Positions 46,740 through 57,616 of a DNA stretch of 64,000 nucleotides are shown piece by piece. A program made the position numbers and the translations under genes. Origin of the DNA: Phytophthora quininea (Eukaryota; Oomycota; Peronosporomycetes; Peronosporales; Peronosporaceae); contig JAAVTG010000087.1 of the NCBI GenBank assembly GCA_011947345.1, forward strand, positions 43,019 through 107,018, read 5' to 3'. A model generated the notes under the pieces. That model did not search any database. It was not told the origin of the DNA and saw only the letters and a list, made by a program, of their open reading frames with translations. How positions within the stretch are numbered: the stretch's first letter is position 1; every line of letters begins with the position of its first letter.

Positions 46740-47885
46740 ATGCAACAACACTGCTAATATAAAAAGCATTCAAGAGGTACTACCGGATGACGTTTGCGAC
46801 TATTCAAGAGCTGCTCTGTATTGTTGGACCATATTTGGTAGTCGATTACTACCAATCTCTGCGGCGTTCTCAAGGTCTTCCTCCACCTTCACCAGCTGTA
46901 ATGTTGCAGTGTGCTGTATCGTGGCTCGCTGGAGGCAGTTGACATTATATTCGTGTGAGCACTGGAATTAGCACTGCAACGTTTTATCGAATCGTGTACC
47001 GTGTGATGTTTGCCATCAACGACCCCGACAAATTAGCCCCCACTTCCCATCAACACCAGAAGAATTGAATGATGCTGCCGCTGCTTTTCGTTCCTGCAGC
47101 AATCATGGTGTCGTTGAAAATTGTATCGGCGTTATCGATGGTTGGCTTTGCCCAATACGTGTTCCTAGAAAAGATGAGTGCGGGCGCGTGATATCCTTTT
47201 TTCTGGCCATTATCAAAAGTATGGATTAAATGTTCAAGCTTGCGCTGACCATCTTTCAAGATTTACGGCGTTTTCGGTCAGCTCACCTGGTGGAATGAAC
47301 GACTCGTACGCTTTCCAGCGCTGGCAACTCAGCAAAGTACTTCGTGAGATGTCGGGCCCCTACTTTGTGATCGGAGATAATGCTCATGTTCAAAGTAAGA
47401 GAATGATGATACCTTTTAACAAGGCGGAGCTAGTGGATCGCCCTGATCGTGACAGCTACAATTTTCACGTGAGTCAGCTCAGAATAAGGATCGAAATGGC
47501 GTTTGGATTACTTGTCAATAAGTGGAGAATACTCAAGCAGTCACTGCTTGTCAGGCTTCGTCATTGTCGCATTGTTATATCCCCATGCATGAGACTTCAT
47601 AACTTTTGCATCACTCAACGATCTACGTCAGCGCAGACGTCGTCCCAACAAGCTCTCCAGTCCATTGCGAGAGATGTAGGATCTTGGAACAACCAAGACC
47701 CGCTGAATTATGATGAATCTGACGTGAGTTGCTGTGCTGAAGTGGAAGATGCATTGTATTTTGTTTCACCAGAAGTTGAACTTGATAACGGTACTCGAGG
47801 TAATCTGATGGACGAAAAGTTCGTTCGGATCTTGTTGGTCTTATCGCTCGTAGGAATTTGCATCGCCCTGAGCGGAACCTACTGA
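46740..47885 (+). pseudogene. Harbinger (HARBI1-like, DDE_Tnp_4) transposase
   Basis: From about 46780 the plus strand encodes a start like MTFATIQELLCIVGPYLV and then SLRRSQGLPPPSPAVMLQ. IDGW (first catalytic Asp, about 47138) follows. After a frame change near 47195 comes the 235-codon frame with HYQKYGLNVQACADHLSRF (second Asp), GGMNDSYAFQRW, and PFNKAELVDRPDRDSYNFH followed by RIRIEMAFGLLVNKW (catalytic Glu). Thus the DDE triad is visible. Breaks are a stop near 46935 and a shift at a T run near 47193-47198, which could be a sequence error. Terminal repeats were not found. It separates the two VDAC genes. Confidence 0.8.
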
Positions 47886-48226
47886 GAAGACAAAAGGAAA
47901 GGAGGGAAGTCGAAGCTGAAAATCAAGAGCAATCGGAAGCTGAAGCTGTCGTGTCGGAGGGAGGGAATTTAGCCATAACTGTTGAAACCCCACAATACCC
48001 AGACTCATTCGTTTTCAGCTGCTAATTGATGTGAGTTGAAGTCCCACAAAGCTGGAGCCTAGAGAAGTCGACCCCAAGATGGTGTCGTCATCTACAATAT
48101 ACCCCAGACTACACGCGCCATCCAGCGGATCAATAAACTACCTGCGAACATTGTTTGCTCTCATTGCTATTGGGACAAAATTTACCGGATTGAGCCACCA
48201 TGGTGTTTATGTTGTTGCTGCTTGTG
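47886..48226. other. Unassigned stretch after the Harbinger transposase
   Basis: Short acidic continuation just after the stop at 47885 (EAENQEQSEAEAV-like) is probably more of the transposase C-terminus in a shifted frame. The rest shows nothing. Confidence 0.4.
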
Positions 48227-49220
48227 CTACCGGTTGACGGGGTCACTACTAGAACTTTTGCGGCTACTGTGGCTATGATGTAGCTGTACGTGGTGGTGTC
48301 GATGCGACTGGACTGATGCCCCGCAAGTCCGATTCGACGGGAAACTCAGATCGGTGAACTTTGCTATAAGATCACTGCACTCGGGCATCGTGCGACTCGA
48401 GTAGGAGTACAGCAATTTGTGCGAATCCAGCTCCGATAAAACAACACCGCCTTGTCGCCATACCTCTCGTCTAGCATCACCGCGGGCGCCATCCACAGTG
48501 ACGTCCCAATCCCAGTCGCCATGGTGATCTCGAGCGATACCACAGTCCGGGAGTTTGGTCTTCATCTGCTTCTTGAGTAGAATGTTGCGGGATTTGAGGT
48601 GGCGGCAGCAACGAGTACAGGTACACACGTGCAGTGCGATGGTGGCCATCTCTCGTACGAAGCTCACGGGGTGGTTGCTGTTCTTGAATTTGTCCAGGAA
48701 CGTCCGTAGATCGCCATTATCCATGATCTCCAGCACCACACACAGATTCGAGAGCTCAGACAGCAGTCTTTTCACCGCTTCGACTGATCCATTCTTTGAC
48801 GATGAATTTTCGTGTGACACCCGAGGAACTTCGCTTGCTTCGTTATTCCACATGCCTGTAAATGGCCACCGACATATTGGCGCTGTGCTGGCCTCGATAG
48901 TGTGGCTTCGATACAAACTGGTACATTTGTAGTTGGCGACTCGCGAGTTTGGTGAGTGATTTTGCCACCGGAGGTGGGGTGGGTGGCGGGGGTAACGGTA
49001 CGAGCTTGATGCTTCTGTTGGTGGTGATGATGTCGCGATAATGTTTTGATCGTCTCTGGGCGAACGTGTTGGGATGGTAGTTGGCGTCGGTGGGCGAACG
49101 GTGGTGAACATCGCATCATATGTGGTTTTTGTTGTGCCGACGCTGCGCAACCCAGCAAATAACCAGCTCCAACAAGAACGCGAAGGTCGCAGCTATATTC
49201 CCTAATTGTAGTGGAGAATG
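48227..49220 (-). pseudogene. Receptor-like TKL protein kinase, degenerate
   Basis: In minus-strand reading the gene starts near 49220 with a hydrophobic helix (AATFAFLLELVICWVA), probably the transmembrane segment, and a proline-rich juxtamembrane part. The kinase domain follows after frame changes: NLCVVLEIMDNGDLRTFL (hinge), HLKSRNILL (catalytic loop without its HRD Asp), LPDCGIAR (DFG reads DCG) and GVVLSELD. Oomycetes have many TKL receptor-like kinases with this layout. Loss of the HRD and DFG residues, missing ATP-binding lobe and frame changes indicate a dead copy. The signal peptide/ectodomain is absent. Confidence 0.65.
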
Positions 49221-49321
49221 AATACACAACGAATGGTGAAGATGTGGACAACCCAGTCTCCGATTTATCTCATCTACCGTCTATCTTTGCTGGAGTCACA
49301 CAGCGCTATGTTTACGTTGGA

Positions 49322-50761
49322 CTAGAGTTTCTGCGAGCGAACGCCTGCCATGATACGCTCTCGTTCTTCTAGGAAGAATTCCAAATCGCCTTGAAGACGC
49401 AGTTTGATAGGACTTGCAGCTGAGTTCATTTCGCACTCAATATCGCTGATGCGCTTGCGAATATCATCGAGCATTTTGTAGTGTTCCTTTCGGGTCCGCG
49501 CGACTGCCTCGTGGCCGGGCTCCATAGCTTGCATAGCCTCCGCTTCGCGCGCAGCAGTAATCCGTCCGACTAGCGTTAGTAGTACGTCCATCGAATCCGC
49601 CTCCGGTTTCGCTTTCTTGGTGGGATTGTTGTTGGGAGTGCCAGGGCCAGCTCGCTTCTTGCTAATACCTGATCCAGTTGGGGTGGTGTTAGTGGAGCTT
49701 CGCACTTCACGTGTTGGAGTTGCTGATGACGATACCAACGAGTCAAATTCATCCTCCACATACAGTCCACCACGGACATTGCTGAGAGCGTCGAGGCGCA
49801 GCTAATGAGGCAAAATAGAGGTTGTGTGAGTTACTATGCATTAGAAAAAATGCATGTAATTACCTTCAGCCAATGCCACAAATACAGGACATCGGCTTGT
49901 CCTCGCATAAATTTCTTGAAGTGTCGAGAGTGGGTTCCAGACATCCGGAAATTGGCTTCGTATATGCTGAAAAAGGATCGCACCTCCCCCAAAGCTTCTC
50001 TAACTTAGCTGCGCTATGTGGCACGACAATTGCAGGGTTAATACCCTCAAACGCAACGTCGTCGTGTATAAGCCCTTTGCAATCTTCATCATTACTGCGA
50101 AACTTTGTTTCCACATCTTTCCAAAATTGAACTTTTGAGACGCTTGTACATCGTCCAAGTCCTGACGGTCAAAGTTTTTGCCTGTCAGTAGTAGTTGACA
50201 TGTCAGACGTTTTTAAAGTAAAACTTGAAACCTGAGGCACGACTTACCGATGACCTCGATGAGTCTCGTAACCAAGTCTTGTGACATCAGGACGTTGATC
50301 AGGCGGAATACGCAGTGCTTCGTGCGCCGAGTGCTACCTGTAGCTAGTGTTGATGCTTCAGATGCGCGTTTACCATTGTTCACGAGCTCATCGTAGCGAC
50401 GGAGACACTTGATACGGTCGGCTTTGTTGGTTCGCGTGTGGAGCTTGATTTCCTGGAGACTGCACTCTTTTCGGATCAGATCCTGCGGTTTCTTTTCATA
50501 GGGCTCCCAGGCAAAATGCCCTTCCGTAATGGTGCCACTGCGGACCGAAGTGGGGGCGCTGACTTGCTCGGCGGACTGAATGGCTTGAGCAACCTGAACT
50601 ACGAAGGACACATGCTGCTCCGACGGCGCTGCAACGTCAACCAGTTCTTGGTTAAGGTTGCGCGCGACAGGGGCGTGTCCAGTTGGCAGCTCTTGATCCA
50701 TTATTTCTTGGTCGCGCACGACGGGGGGTGGGGGTTCGGTTGGCGGCCGCTCCTGGCCCAT
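49322..50761 (-). CDS. Multi-exon hypothetical protein, oomycete type
   Basis: Minus strand. A first part (50761 to about 50234) has a Pro/Gln-rich start, a KKPQDLIRKE block and RRYDELVNNGK, ending RLIEVI. A likely intron with donor GTAAGT at 50233 leads to QFWKDVETKFRSNDEDCK (about 50133-50080). Then comes GLIHDDVAFEGINPAIVVPH, a frame change near 50000, FMRGQADVLYLWHWLK, an intron (about 49864-49805), and a last exon to 49322. That exon has a Ser/Thr-rich linker, a basic KKAKP patch and a Glu/Arg-rich coiled coil. No known catalytic domain. It may be an ORF that travels with transposons. Confidence 0.5.
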
Positions 50762-50799
50762 TGTTGGTCTACAGCGACTGTCAGCCCTAGAGATTGCTA

Positions 50800-51576
50800 C
50801 CGATTGGTTATTATTGTGGACACTTCAACCAATCGAGATAAACTAATTTCATTCTCAACCGAGCAGTGCGGGTAGGACACGCATGGAACGCATGCGTCCA
50901 CTTCCCGCTTCGGTTGAGAACGAGCCTAAATGACGATTTCAAGCCTCGCTCGTTTGCTTCAGGTTATCCATGCATGCCGAGGTGGAGTCAATCCAGCTCA
51001 ATGCATTGATTGAGCCACGACACCAACACACAACTCGGACGCCGATGAAGAACGCACCAACGCGCACGTTGAAAGAGTTGGCACCGATCGTAACTTGTGC
51101 GGGTCGCCACGGTACACTAGTTGCCTTTTTCGTGCAAGCTTTGTGGACCGGCAAGCAGAGCCCATGACGTCGTCGGGCAGCGCAGAAACAGCCGTCGCGC
51201 GCCTTCAACGCTACACGTGGCGTGTTTCGGGCGGCGGGATGATGCAAGATCGTTTGACAGTCGCCGCTACGGGATCGACGGAGTCTCCTTCACGACGGTT
51301 GGAATGCCGCCGGGCGCGCTCCAAACACGGGAGTGCTGCGCCTCTGTCGCCGTCAGCAGCACCGCCAGCACCGACTCGAGCACAGGCAGGCACTGCGCGA
51401 GCGCAGAGCAGAGGGCGGTGCACACCGGGTGCATCTCGGCTCGGCTCGGCTCGGCGGTGCACGTTGCGGGGCTCTCTCCTCGTGTGATTGGTCGATTTGA
51501 CCTTTGGTTGAATCTCGGGCGTACTTAGCGCGAGGCATACATTGCTCAAGCGCTTTCAAAGCAGTCCCCTTGCAAT
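50800..51576. other. Intergenic region upstream of VDAC copy 2
   Basis: GC-rich sequence with overlapping short frames that lack domains. A palindromic motif (AATTTCATTCTCAACCGAG and its partial complement) occurs near 50850-50930. Confidence 0.4.
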
Positions 51577-51588
51577 GCCTCATTCGCG
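51577..51588 (+). promoter_or_regulatory. Candidate oomycete initiator-type core promoter of VDAC copy 2
   Basis: GCCTCATTCGCG lies 48-59 bp upstream of the ATG, followed by an A-rich run, close to the GCTCATTYY-NNN-AWTTT pattern described for oomycete promoters. Pattern-based only. Confidence 0.4.
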
Positions 51589-51635
51589 AAAAAGATCAAG
51601 ACCGGACCGATAGGCTGCTAGCGACGACGACGACG

Positions 51636-52484
51636 ATGGTGGTGCTGTACAAGGACATTGCCAAGACGGCCGAGAACGTGCTGAAGGACGACTACGACTT
51701 CTCGCGCAAGCTCAAGATCAAGACCAAGGCGTCCAACGGCGTGTCCTTCACCACCGAGGGCGACATGGCCAGCAACAAGGCCATCCTGGCCAAGCTCTCG
51801 GGCGCCTTCACGCACCAGTCCAGCGGCGTCGTCTTCAAGAAGCTGCAGGTGACCACGCACGGCCGCCTGGTCACCGAGGCCGAGCTGCCCAACGTCTTCA
51901 CAAAGGGCCTCAAGCTCACGGCCAAGGTCGAGGACGGCTCGCTCGCCAAGAACGCCAGCGCCAAGCGCGTGGGCGTCTTCGGCTGGGAGTACCAGCAGGG
52001 CAACTACTCGATCAACGGCGCCATCGACGTGGGCGCCAGCACCGTGCACAAGGCCGCCGTCTACGGCTTCGACAACGTGCTCGTGGGCGCCCAGGCCGCC
52101 TTCAACTACGGCAAGTCGGCCGTCACGGACCACAACGTGGCCCTGAGCTACCGCGGCAACGACTTCACGGCCACGCTGCAGACCAAGAAGAAGTTCAACG
52201 CGCTCTCGGGCTCGTTCCACCACCACCTGTCGCACGACACGGTCTACTCGGCGCTGTTCAACTACGACCTCAAGTCGGGCCAGAACACGCTCAGCGTGGG
52301 AGGCCGCTACAACGCCGACAAGCTCACCACGTACGCCGGCAAGGTCGAGTCGGACGGCCACGTGTCGCTGGCGCTGGTCCAGAAGATCCGCCCCTTCCTG
52401 TTGCTCACCACGTCCGCCCACGTGGACGTCAAGAACTTTGACGGCGACGCCCACAAGTTCGGCATCGGCCTCACCCTGGGCTAA
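51636..52484 (+). CDS. VDAC: Mitochondrial porin VDAC, copy 2
   Basis: Intronless, 282 residues, starting MVVLYKDIAKTAENVLKDDY. It is clearly a paralogue of the copy at 45532-46383, with the same N-terminal helix, the identical SGVVFKKLQ block, TKGLKLTAK and the same porin tail (AHKFGIGLTLG). Differences concentrate in the middle strands (about residues 115-170), where this copy has VGVFGWEYQQGNYSINGAID. The upstream in-frame extension to 51504 lacks similarity in the other copy and is left out. Likely role is outer mitochondrial membrane metabolite exchange. The gap to NUDC is 205 bp, same strand. Confidence 0.95.
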   Translation: MVVLYKDIAKTAENVLKDDYDFSRKLKIKTKASNGVSFTTEGDMASNKAILAKLSGAFTHQSSGVVFKKLQVTTHGRLVTEAELPNVFTKGLKLTAKVEDGSLAKNASAKRVGVFGWEYQQGNYSINGAIDVGASTVHKAAVYGFDNVLVGAQAAFNYGKSAVTDHNVALSYRGNDFTATLQTKKKFNALSGSFHHHLSHDTVYSALFNYDLKSGQNTLSVGGRYNADKLTTYAGKVESDGHVSLALVQKIRPFLLLTTSAHVDVKNFDGDAHKFGIGLTLG

Positions 52485-52689
52485 GCTAGCGAGGGCGCCG
52501 CAGCGTAGAACGTGTGTCTGGCTGGCCAGCCACCTAAATGTATGGAGACCGTCGAATACACACTTTTCCTTTGCCGTTGCGTCCGCCAGCGTCTTCCTCG
52601 AATTTTGAATGGTCTAAATCTGGATTGTCTAAATTCTGCAAGGGTCCAATTCATTCGACAAGATACCCTGGAAGACAAGCATCGGCGAG

Positions 52690-53704
52690 ATGAGCGAGAC
52701 GGACCGCTTCGACAGCATGCTGCTGACCATCGCTCAGTCGCAGCGCGGCATTGAGCCGCTGCTGGACACGGTGTTCTCGTTCCTGCGGCGCAAAACGGAC
52801 TTCTTCACGGGCGCCGAGCCCAAGGTGGTCGAGGACACGATCCTCAAGAGCGTGCGCAAGCAGGCGGCGCTGGCCGAGAAGGACCAGTTCCACCGCAAGC
52901 AGCAGGACGAGCAGCAAAAGCGCAAGAAGGAGGAGGCGCGCAAGAAGGCCGAGCTGGAGAAGAAGCAGAGGCAGGACGAAGCCACACCGCGCTTCGAGGA
53001 GATCGCGGACGACGAGCCGGAGACGAAGGAGACGACGCCTGAGCAACCGGCGGTCAGGAAAGAACAAGACGAGCCGAAGCAGGAAGAAGACAAAGAAGAG
53101 GAAGAGGACGGACCGCGTACGTTGTTGATCGATTTGATTGCCGGCGAGCGGATGCTAACGAAGTTGTGTGTTGTGTCGGCGTCTGTTCACTGCAGCACTG
53201 GTGGGCAATGGTGGCCAGACAGACAAGTATGTATGGACGCAGACACTGCAAGAGGCCCAGGTCAACTTTGTGGTGCCCGAGGGGACCAAGTCTCGTCAGG
53301 TCGACGTGGATATCCGCGCCAGCAAGCTCAGGGTGGGCCTGCGTGGGGGCGAGACGTTTGTGGACGGGCCGCTGTACAACAAGGTGAAGGTGGACGACAG
53401 CTTTTGGACGCTAGAAGACGGCAACCGCATCTGCATCTACCTGCAGAAGGACAGCCAGATGGAGTGGTGGAAGACGATCATCCAGGGCGACGTGGAGATC
53501 AACACGCAAAAGGTGCAGCCCGAGAACTCCAAACTGGACGACCTGGATTCGGATACTCGACAGACCGTGGAGAAAATGATGTTCGACCAGCGCCAGAAGG
53601 CCATGGGCCTGCCGAGCAGCGACGACATGCAGAAGCAGGAGATCCTGCAGAAGTTTATGGCGCAGCACCCCGAGATGGATTTCAGCAAGGCCAAGATCAA
53701 CTAA
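52690..53704 (+). CDS. NUDC: Nuclear movement protein NUDC
   Basis: Two exons (52690-53116 and 53196-53704) join in frame to 311 residues; the intron is 79 bp, GTACGT to CTGCAG. NUDC is an HSP90 co-chaperone acting with dynein and LIS1 in nuclear migration and mitosis. The N-terminal NUDC domain (RFDSMLLTIAQSQRGIEPLL) is followed by a long Lys/Glu-rich coiled coil (about 70-140). The CS/p23-like domain has YVWTQTLQEAQVNF, LRVGLRGGETFVDGPLYN and MEWWKTI. The C-terminal block QRQKAMGLPSSDDMQKQEIL and the ending QHPEMDFSKAKIN are almost invariant in the family. Confidence 0.96.
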
Positions 53705-53856
53705 GATGCGAGTGCAATCGCATTCGCTTGGAATGACATGATGGTTCTGCTTGTACGTTCGCTATTTGAAGCACTTGTTTGCTTGCTGAAAATACTTCAC
53801 AGGTCGCGAAGCTTGTCGGAGCTATTTCTTGTAGCGTGTTCTTGGAGGGCGCGAAG

Positions 53857-54677
53857 ATGGCAGCAGCTTCAGACATCCCGCCATTTGCCGTTGTGCAGAT
53901 ACCGTGATCAACTTCAGGGACCCGAACAGCATGCCGCAAGGACGCCACCACGTTGTGTCGGTAGTGCTGGGATACGATGGCGCCGAGTACCAGAGTAGCA
54001 GCGTAGCAATGAACCAGTACGTCGGCGAAAAGTCCCAGGATCGTCCATCGATCCTCGCGATAATTTGAACAAGCAATGCCACGTGAAATTCGGCGAGCCC
54101 GGGTCCAAGCGAGACTTTGCCACCTCCAGCAAGCTTGCAGACCCAACCGGAAAAGTGCACCAGTACCGAGGCGAGCTGGCTGTGGAAACTAAAGACTTGC
54201 TCACTCAGACTTCCTCGTGCTACGGCTACGATGTCGTGCCGTACGTGTCTTCAACTCAACTAGCTACGCAATGGGACAAGCAAGCTGTAGCGGAGACCAT
54301 CCGGCTAAGGAACGAAATCCGTGCTCGAACAGGACCTCGTCCAACTCGAGGTATGTCGTACGACGATGAAATTGAGTACGTCTCCGAGGCCAAGAGTGCG
54401 TTCGAGAACAAAATCAAACTGCTCAAGCCTTCCGTCATGGCCGCGTCAGTGAAGAATGGTACGTTTGCCAAGTTCTCAGTGGGTGTTGCCTCGTTTGATA
54501 CTCACAATTCCACGTCATGCAGATCTGAGGGCGACGCATTTTACACTCGGCCACGAGAAGCTCGACTACAAGACTTCGGCTCACATTGATCGGCTCTCTC
54601 CAGAGCAGTTTGCAATCTATGCCACCCGGCAGCCACCGCTGCACAACCTGAAGAAGTCTACCGTTGAGATTTCCTGA
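53857..54677 (+). CDS. Putative flagellar microtubule-associated protein
   Basis: It starts at ATG 53857 (MAAASDIPPFAVVQ) and has a last intron 54459-54522 (GTACGT to TGCAG). It carries a repeated motif of about 15 residues: VVLGYDGAEYQSSS, VKFGEPGSKRDFATSS and THFTLGHEKLDYKTS. This H-x-x-(L/F)G-(5)-(Y/F)-x-(T/S) pattern recalls microtubule-inner and flagellar proteins, fitting an organism with zoospores. Two single-base frame changes, near 53898 and 54050, prevent a continuous reading; both could be missing bases. Assignment is by motif only; the exact family is unknown. Confidence 0.5.
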
Positions 54678-54803
54678 AACCGTTAGTATAAATGAGGAAA
54701 TGTACCGCATAGGGATCATATTAATATGGGTTTTACATCACCGAAAATGTGATGCCTCCAGTCGGAGCTTGGCAACAAGCCGTGCCCTCGGGTGTCTGCA
54801 GCT

Positions 54804-55511
54804 TTAGACGTTGAAACTCTCCCCACAACCACAGCTTCCCTTGGCGTTCGGGTTTTCGAACACAAACTCGGATGAAACCGGCGTTACTTGAAGTCCATGG
54901 TCGTGCCGACCACGTGGAATAGCGCCTTGGGCTCCACAAAGACGCGAATACCTAGCATCAGTCGTCACAAATGCACCACCCGTCCGTCAGTATTGTTCAC
55001 AACTGGCGCAGACATATCTGGAGCAGCAGCTCACCATTCTTGCTCACTTCCTCCTCCATCTTTTCCTTCTTGTCTGCGTAGTTCATTGTGTATGAAAGCC
55101 CATTGCACCCGCCTGCAGCAGAAAGCGCCAAAGTACCGCCAGAACATTCCGTCAGTATCGATCCGTCCCCCATCCTCGCCCTAAGCAAGACTCCACATTG
55201 CAGCAGCTTCACGTACGCGTTCGAACGCCTAGCCGGATGCCAATGGCGTCGGGTTTGCTGTCCAGCAGCTCCTTTATACGCGCGGCAGCAGCGTCGGTCT
55301 GCACCGCAGGAACAGGCAGCGCCAATGAGAACAGGCTCACTCATCACAAAGGTACGCGCTAAAATCGGTCGGTTCCTACCAAGTTCAGCGGCGGCGGCAG
55401 CTCGCGCAGACGTCGACGCGTGGGCGGCGTGGCGTGCTCGGCCACAGTGGACAGCATGCGCGGCGTGCGGGCGGCGCTGGAGCGCGAGACCGAGCGGAAG
55501 AACGGCGTCAT
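54804..55511 (-). CDS. ISCA1: Iron-sulfur cluster assembly protein ISCA1 (A-type carrier), with frameshift
   Basis: Four exons on the minus strand: 55380-55511, 55217-55298, 55035-55112 and 54804-54951, introns 81-104 bp. The A-type carrier helps build 4Fe-4S clusters in mitochondria. Exon 1 is a 44-residue Arg/Ser-rich presequence typical of mitochondrial targeting. The core follows: TDAAAARIKELLDS, RGCNGLSYTMNYAD (first conserved Cys), then RVFVEPKALFHVVGTTMDF. The read frame then hits a TAA at 54884-54886. One base further the correct frame resumes as PVSSEFVFENPNAKGSCGCG and SFNV, containing the C-x-C cluster ligands. So as written the last cysteines are lost; a missing base near 54888 is the simplest explanation. 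Confidence 0.88.
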
Positions 55512-55639
55512 AGCAGCAGCTTCCTCAGCCCCTCGAAAAACGGACAATACTTTAACCCAACAAAAATAATTTAAGAATATTGACCAATCCGCACGCTTGC
55601 CCATCTCCCTCCATTTAACACCGCAAGTTCCACGCGTTG

Positions 55640-57616
55640 GCCGCCGCCTTCAACGTGGAAGCTCACTGTCTTGCGCCTCACAAGCAAACTGTCGTCGTGG
55701 AGAGCAGACCCAGGCTACCACGGCGCGGAAAAGGAAGAGGCAACAGGACACATCGGGGTCGGGGTCGTGCGGAAGTCAATGAACATCACAGCAAATCTTT
55801 CCAGCCAGAAGTCTCGCGCTTCCACAGCCACCACGAAAAGTCCGCCAGAGGGCAGAGCGTGCTCATCGCACCCAACGTCGTCGATCCAGCCCCAATTCGG
55901 CGCCATCGTCCCTGGCTGACGTCGTGTGTGTCACGGTGAAGACGACCATGAACTCTTTCATGACAAACACAGTCAAGCAGCTCAATCTTCCATGGGACGC
56001 AGTGCTACACGACATGAACAAAGCTGTTCTTGAGGCTTATTTGATGGCGAACATACATGCCCTACGACTTGCACGTACAAGCCGTCCGCTTGAAGAGCTT
56101 GGACAAACCTTCTTCTCCAAGTGCCTCACCGCTGTGATGGCAGGGCATCCAACGCTTGTTTCCAGCGCCGATTTAGTGGAGTCGGTTGAGATTTACAATG
56201 CCTGGCGAGACACACGAACAGGACGGAGCAACAGCCACTTCATATCGACGGACTGGCAACAGTGTGCAGCCAGGCAGATGGCGACCAGCGTTGGCAACGC
56301 TGTATGTGAGAACTTCTATAGACGATTTCACAAGCATCTCAAACGGACATACCAGATCGATGGGCGCAGGGCGTACACAATGCTGAATAAGATTCTTTCG
56401 CGCAACTACACTGGGAACAACGGCAGGATCCTGCTGTGGCGAGCTCGAACTCCTTGAAACGCTGGTGGGCACTTGGATGGACGAACCCACATGCTAATTC
56501 CGCTGACTGTTACCTTTCTGTCGACTGTGGAGAGACCCAACGTAGAGCCTGAAGCAACACAGGAGGTCGACCCTAACAACAATGATAGAGTTGAGAACGT
56601 AAAAATATTATCGGTTCTTCCGTTCAAAAGGGGCTTTCGATGCAGTTATTTCAAGACGTGTACTAATGGATTGTGGTCTCTGCTCAAGAGAGCTGGTGTA
56701 TTATCACGGAGACCTGGACAAGCAGGCACCGTTTGGAGAGATGTCGCTGGCGCATTCTGGCGAAAGCTGTTCAATATCGACAAGTTTGAGACCAGCACGA
56801 GACGATTCGCCAGTGAAATGTCCACTGACGGGAAAAGTGTTTGTATTACTCTCAAAAACCAAAACGTGACAGTGATCATTTGGCCCCACAGCTCTCTGAC
56901 TTTGACGAGCTGTGGGGCTCGACCCCGGTCGTCGAGATCTCTTCGTCGCGACAAACACGCAAGGGGAGAAGATGTCATGGTTTGGTCGTGAGCTCTACGA
57001 AGACGCCCGCTATACAGCAAGCAATAAAGTCATGAAAAGCTGGATCGACAGCAATTCAGAGGTGGCAAGGTCGTTTGCAGCCATGCCAACACGGAAGACT
57101 GTGTCGTTCGAACCTCTCAAGACGTACGTGGAATATGTCACTCATAAGCTAGACCTGCTGCTCGGCTTCAAACAACGCAAACCATTCCGCAAACTACGCT
57201 ATCGACGATACGTCTTTGCCAAGAAGAAACTCCGGGAGCTTTGTTTGCAGCTGACTGCACGTGCTGGTGCAAGGACTCTGGTTGGCTTTGGCGATTGGAG
57301 CAACAACGAGCTCGGCGGTCGCGTCAAACGCCACCCCGAAGGCTCTGTCAAGACCTTCGAGGTAAAGCTGAAGCAGTATTGCAGGGTCGAATCCATCGAC
57401 GAGTTCAGAGCGAGCAAACTCCATGCCGACTGCCACACCGAGCTCAACAAGCAGTTCTCTCTGCAACGCTGCCGTGACGGCAGGACGCGGACTCGCAAGG
57501 CTTACAGTGTACTCCATTGTCCGAACAATGGCTGTTTTGGTACTACTGTGAACCGCGACGACAATGCGTCTCGAAACATGCTACTTCTCCTGCAGTACAA
57601 GCTGCAAGGTCTCTGA
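55640..57616 (+). CDS. Fanzor-like protein (eukaryotic TnpB-type RNA-guided nuclease), frame-disrupted
   Basis: A 57616-ending protein reads over several frame pieces: a basic low-complexity N-terminus (from about 55640), 55924-56457 (KTTMNSFM, AVLEAYLMANIHALRLAR, QTFFSKCLTAVMAGH, CENFYRRFHKHLKRTYQIDG), 56473-56870 (ILSVLPFKRGFRCSY, KLFNIDKFETSTRRFASEM) and 56912-57616. The last part has the RuvC-like core: GLDPGRRDLFVATN (catalytic Asp), GFGDWSNNE, SIDEFRASKLHADCH with a possible alternative catalytic Glu, a C-x4-C zinc-finger half (HCPNNGC) and VNRDDNASRNM (last catalytic Asp). The shifts near 56858 (A run) and 56915 (G run) each need just one added base, so it may be intact. A TGA at 56455 is a further break. 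Confidence 0.75.
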
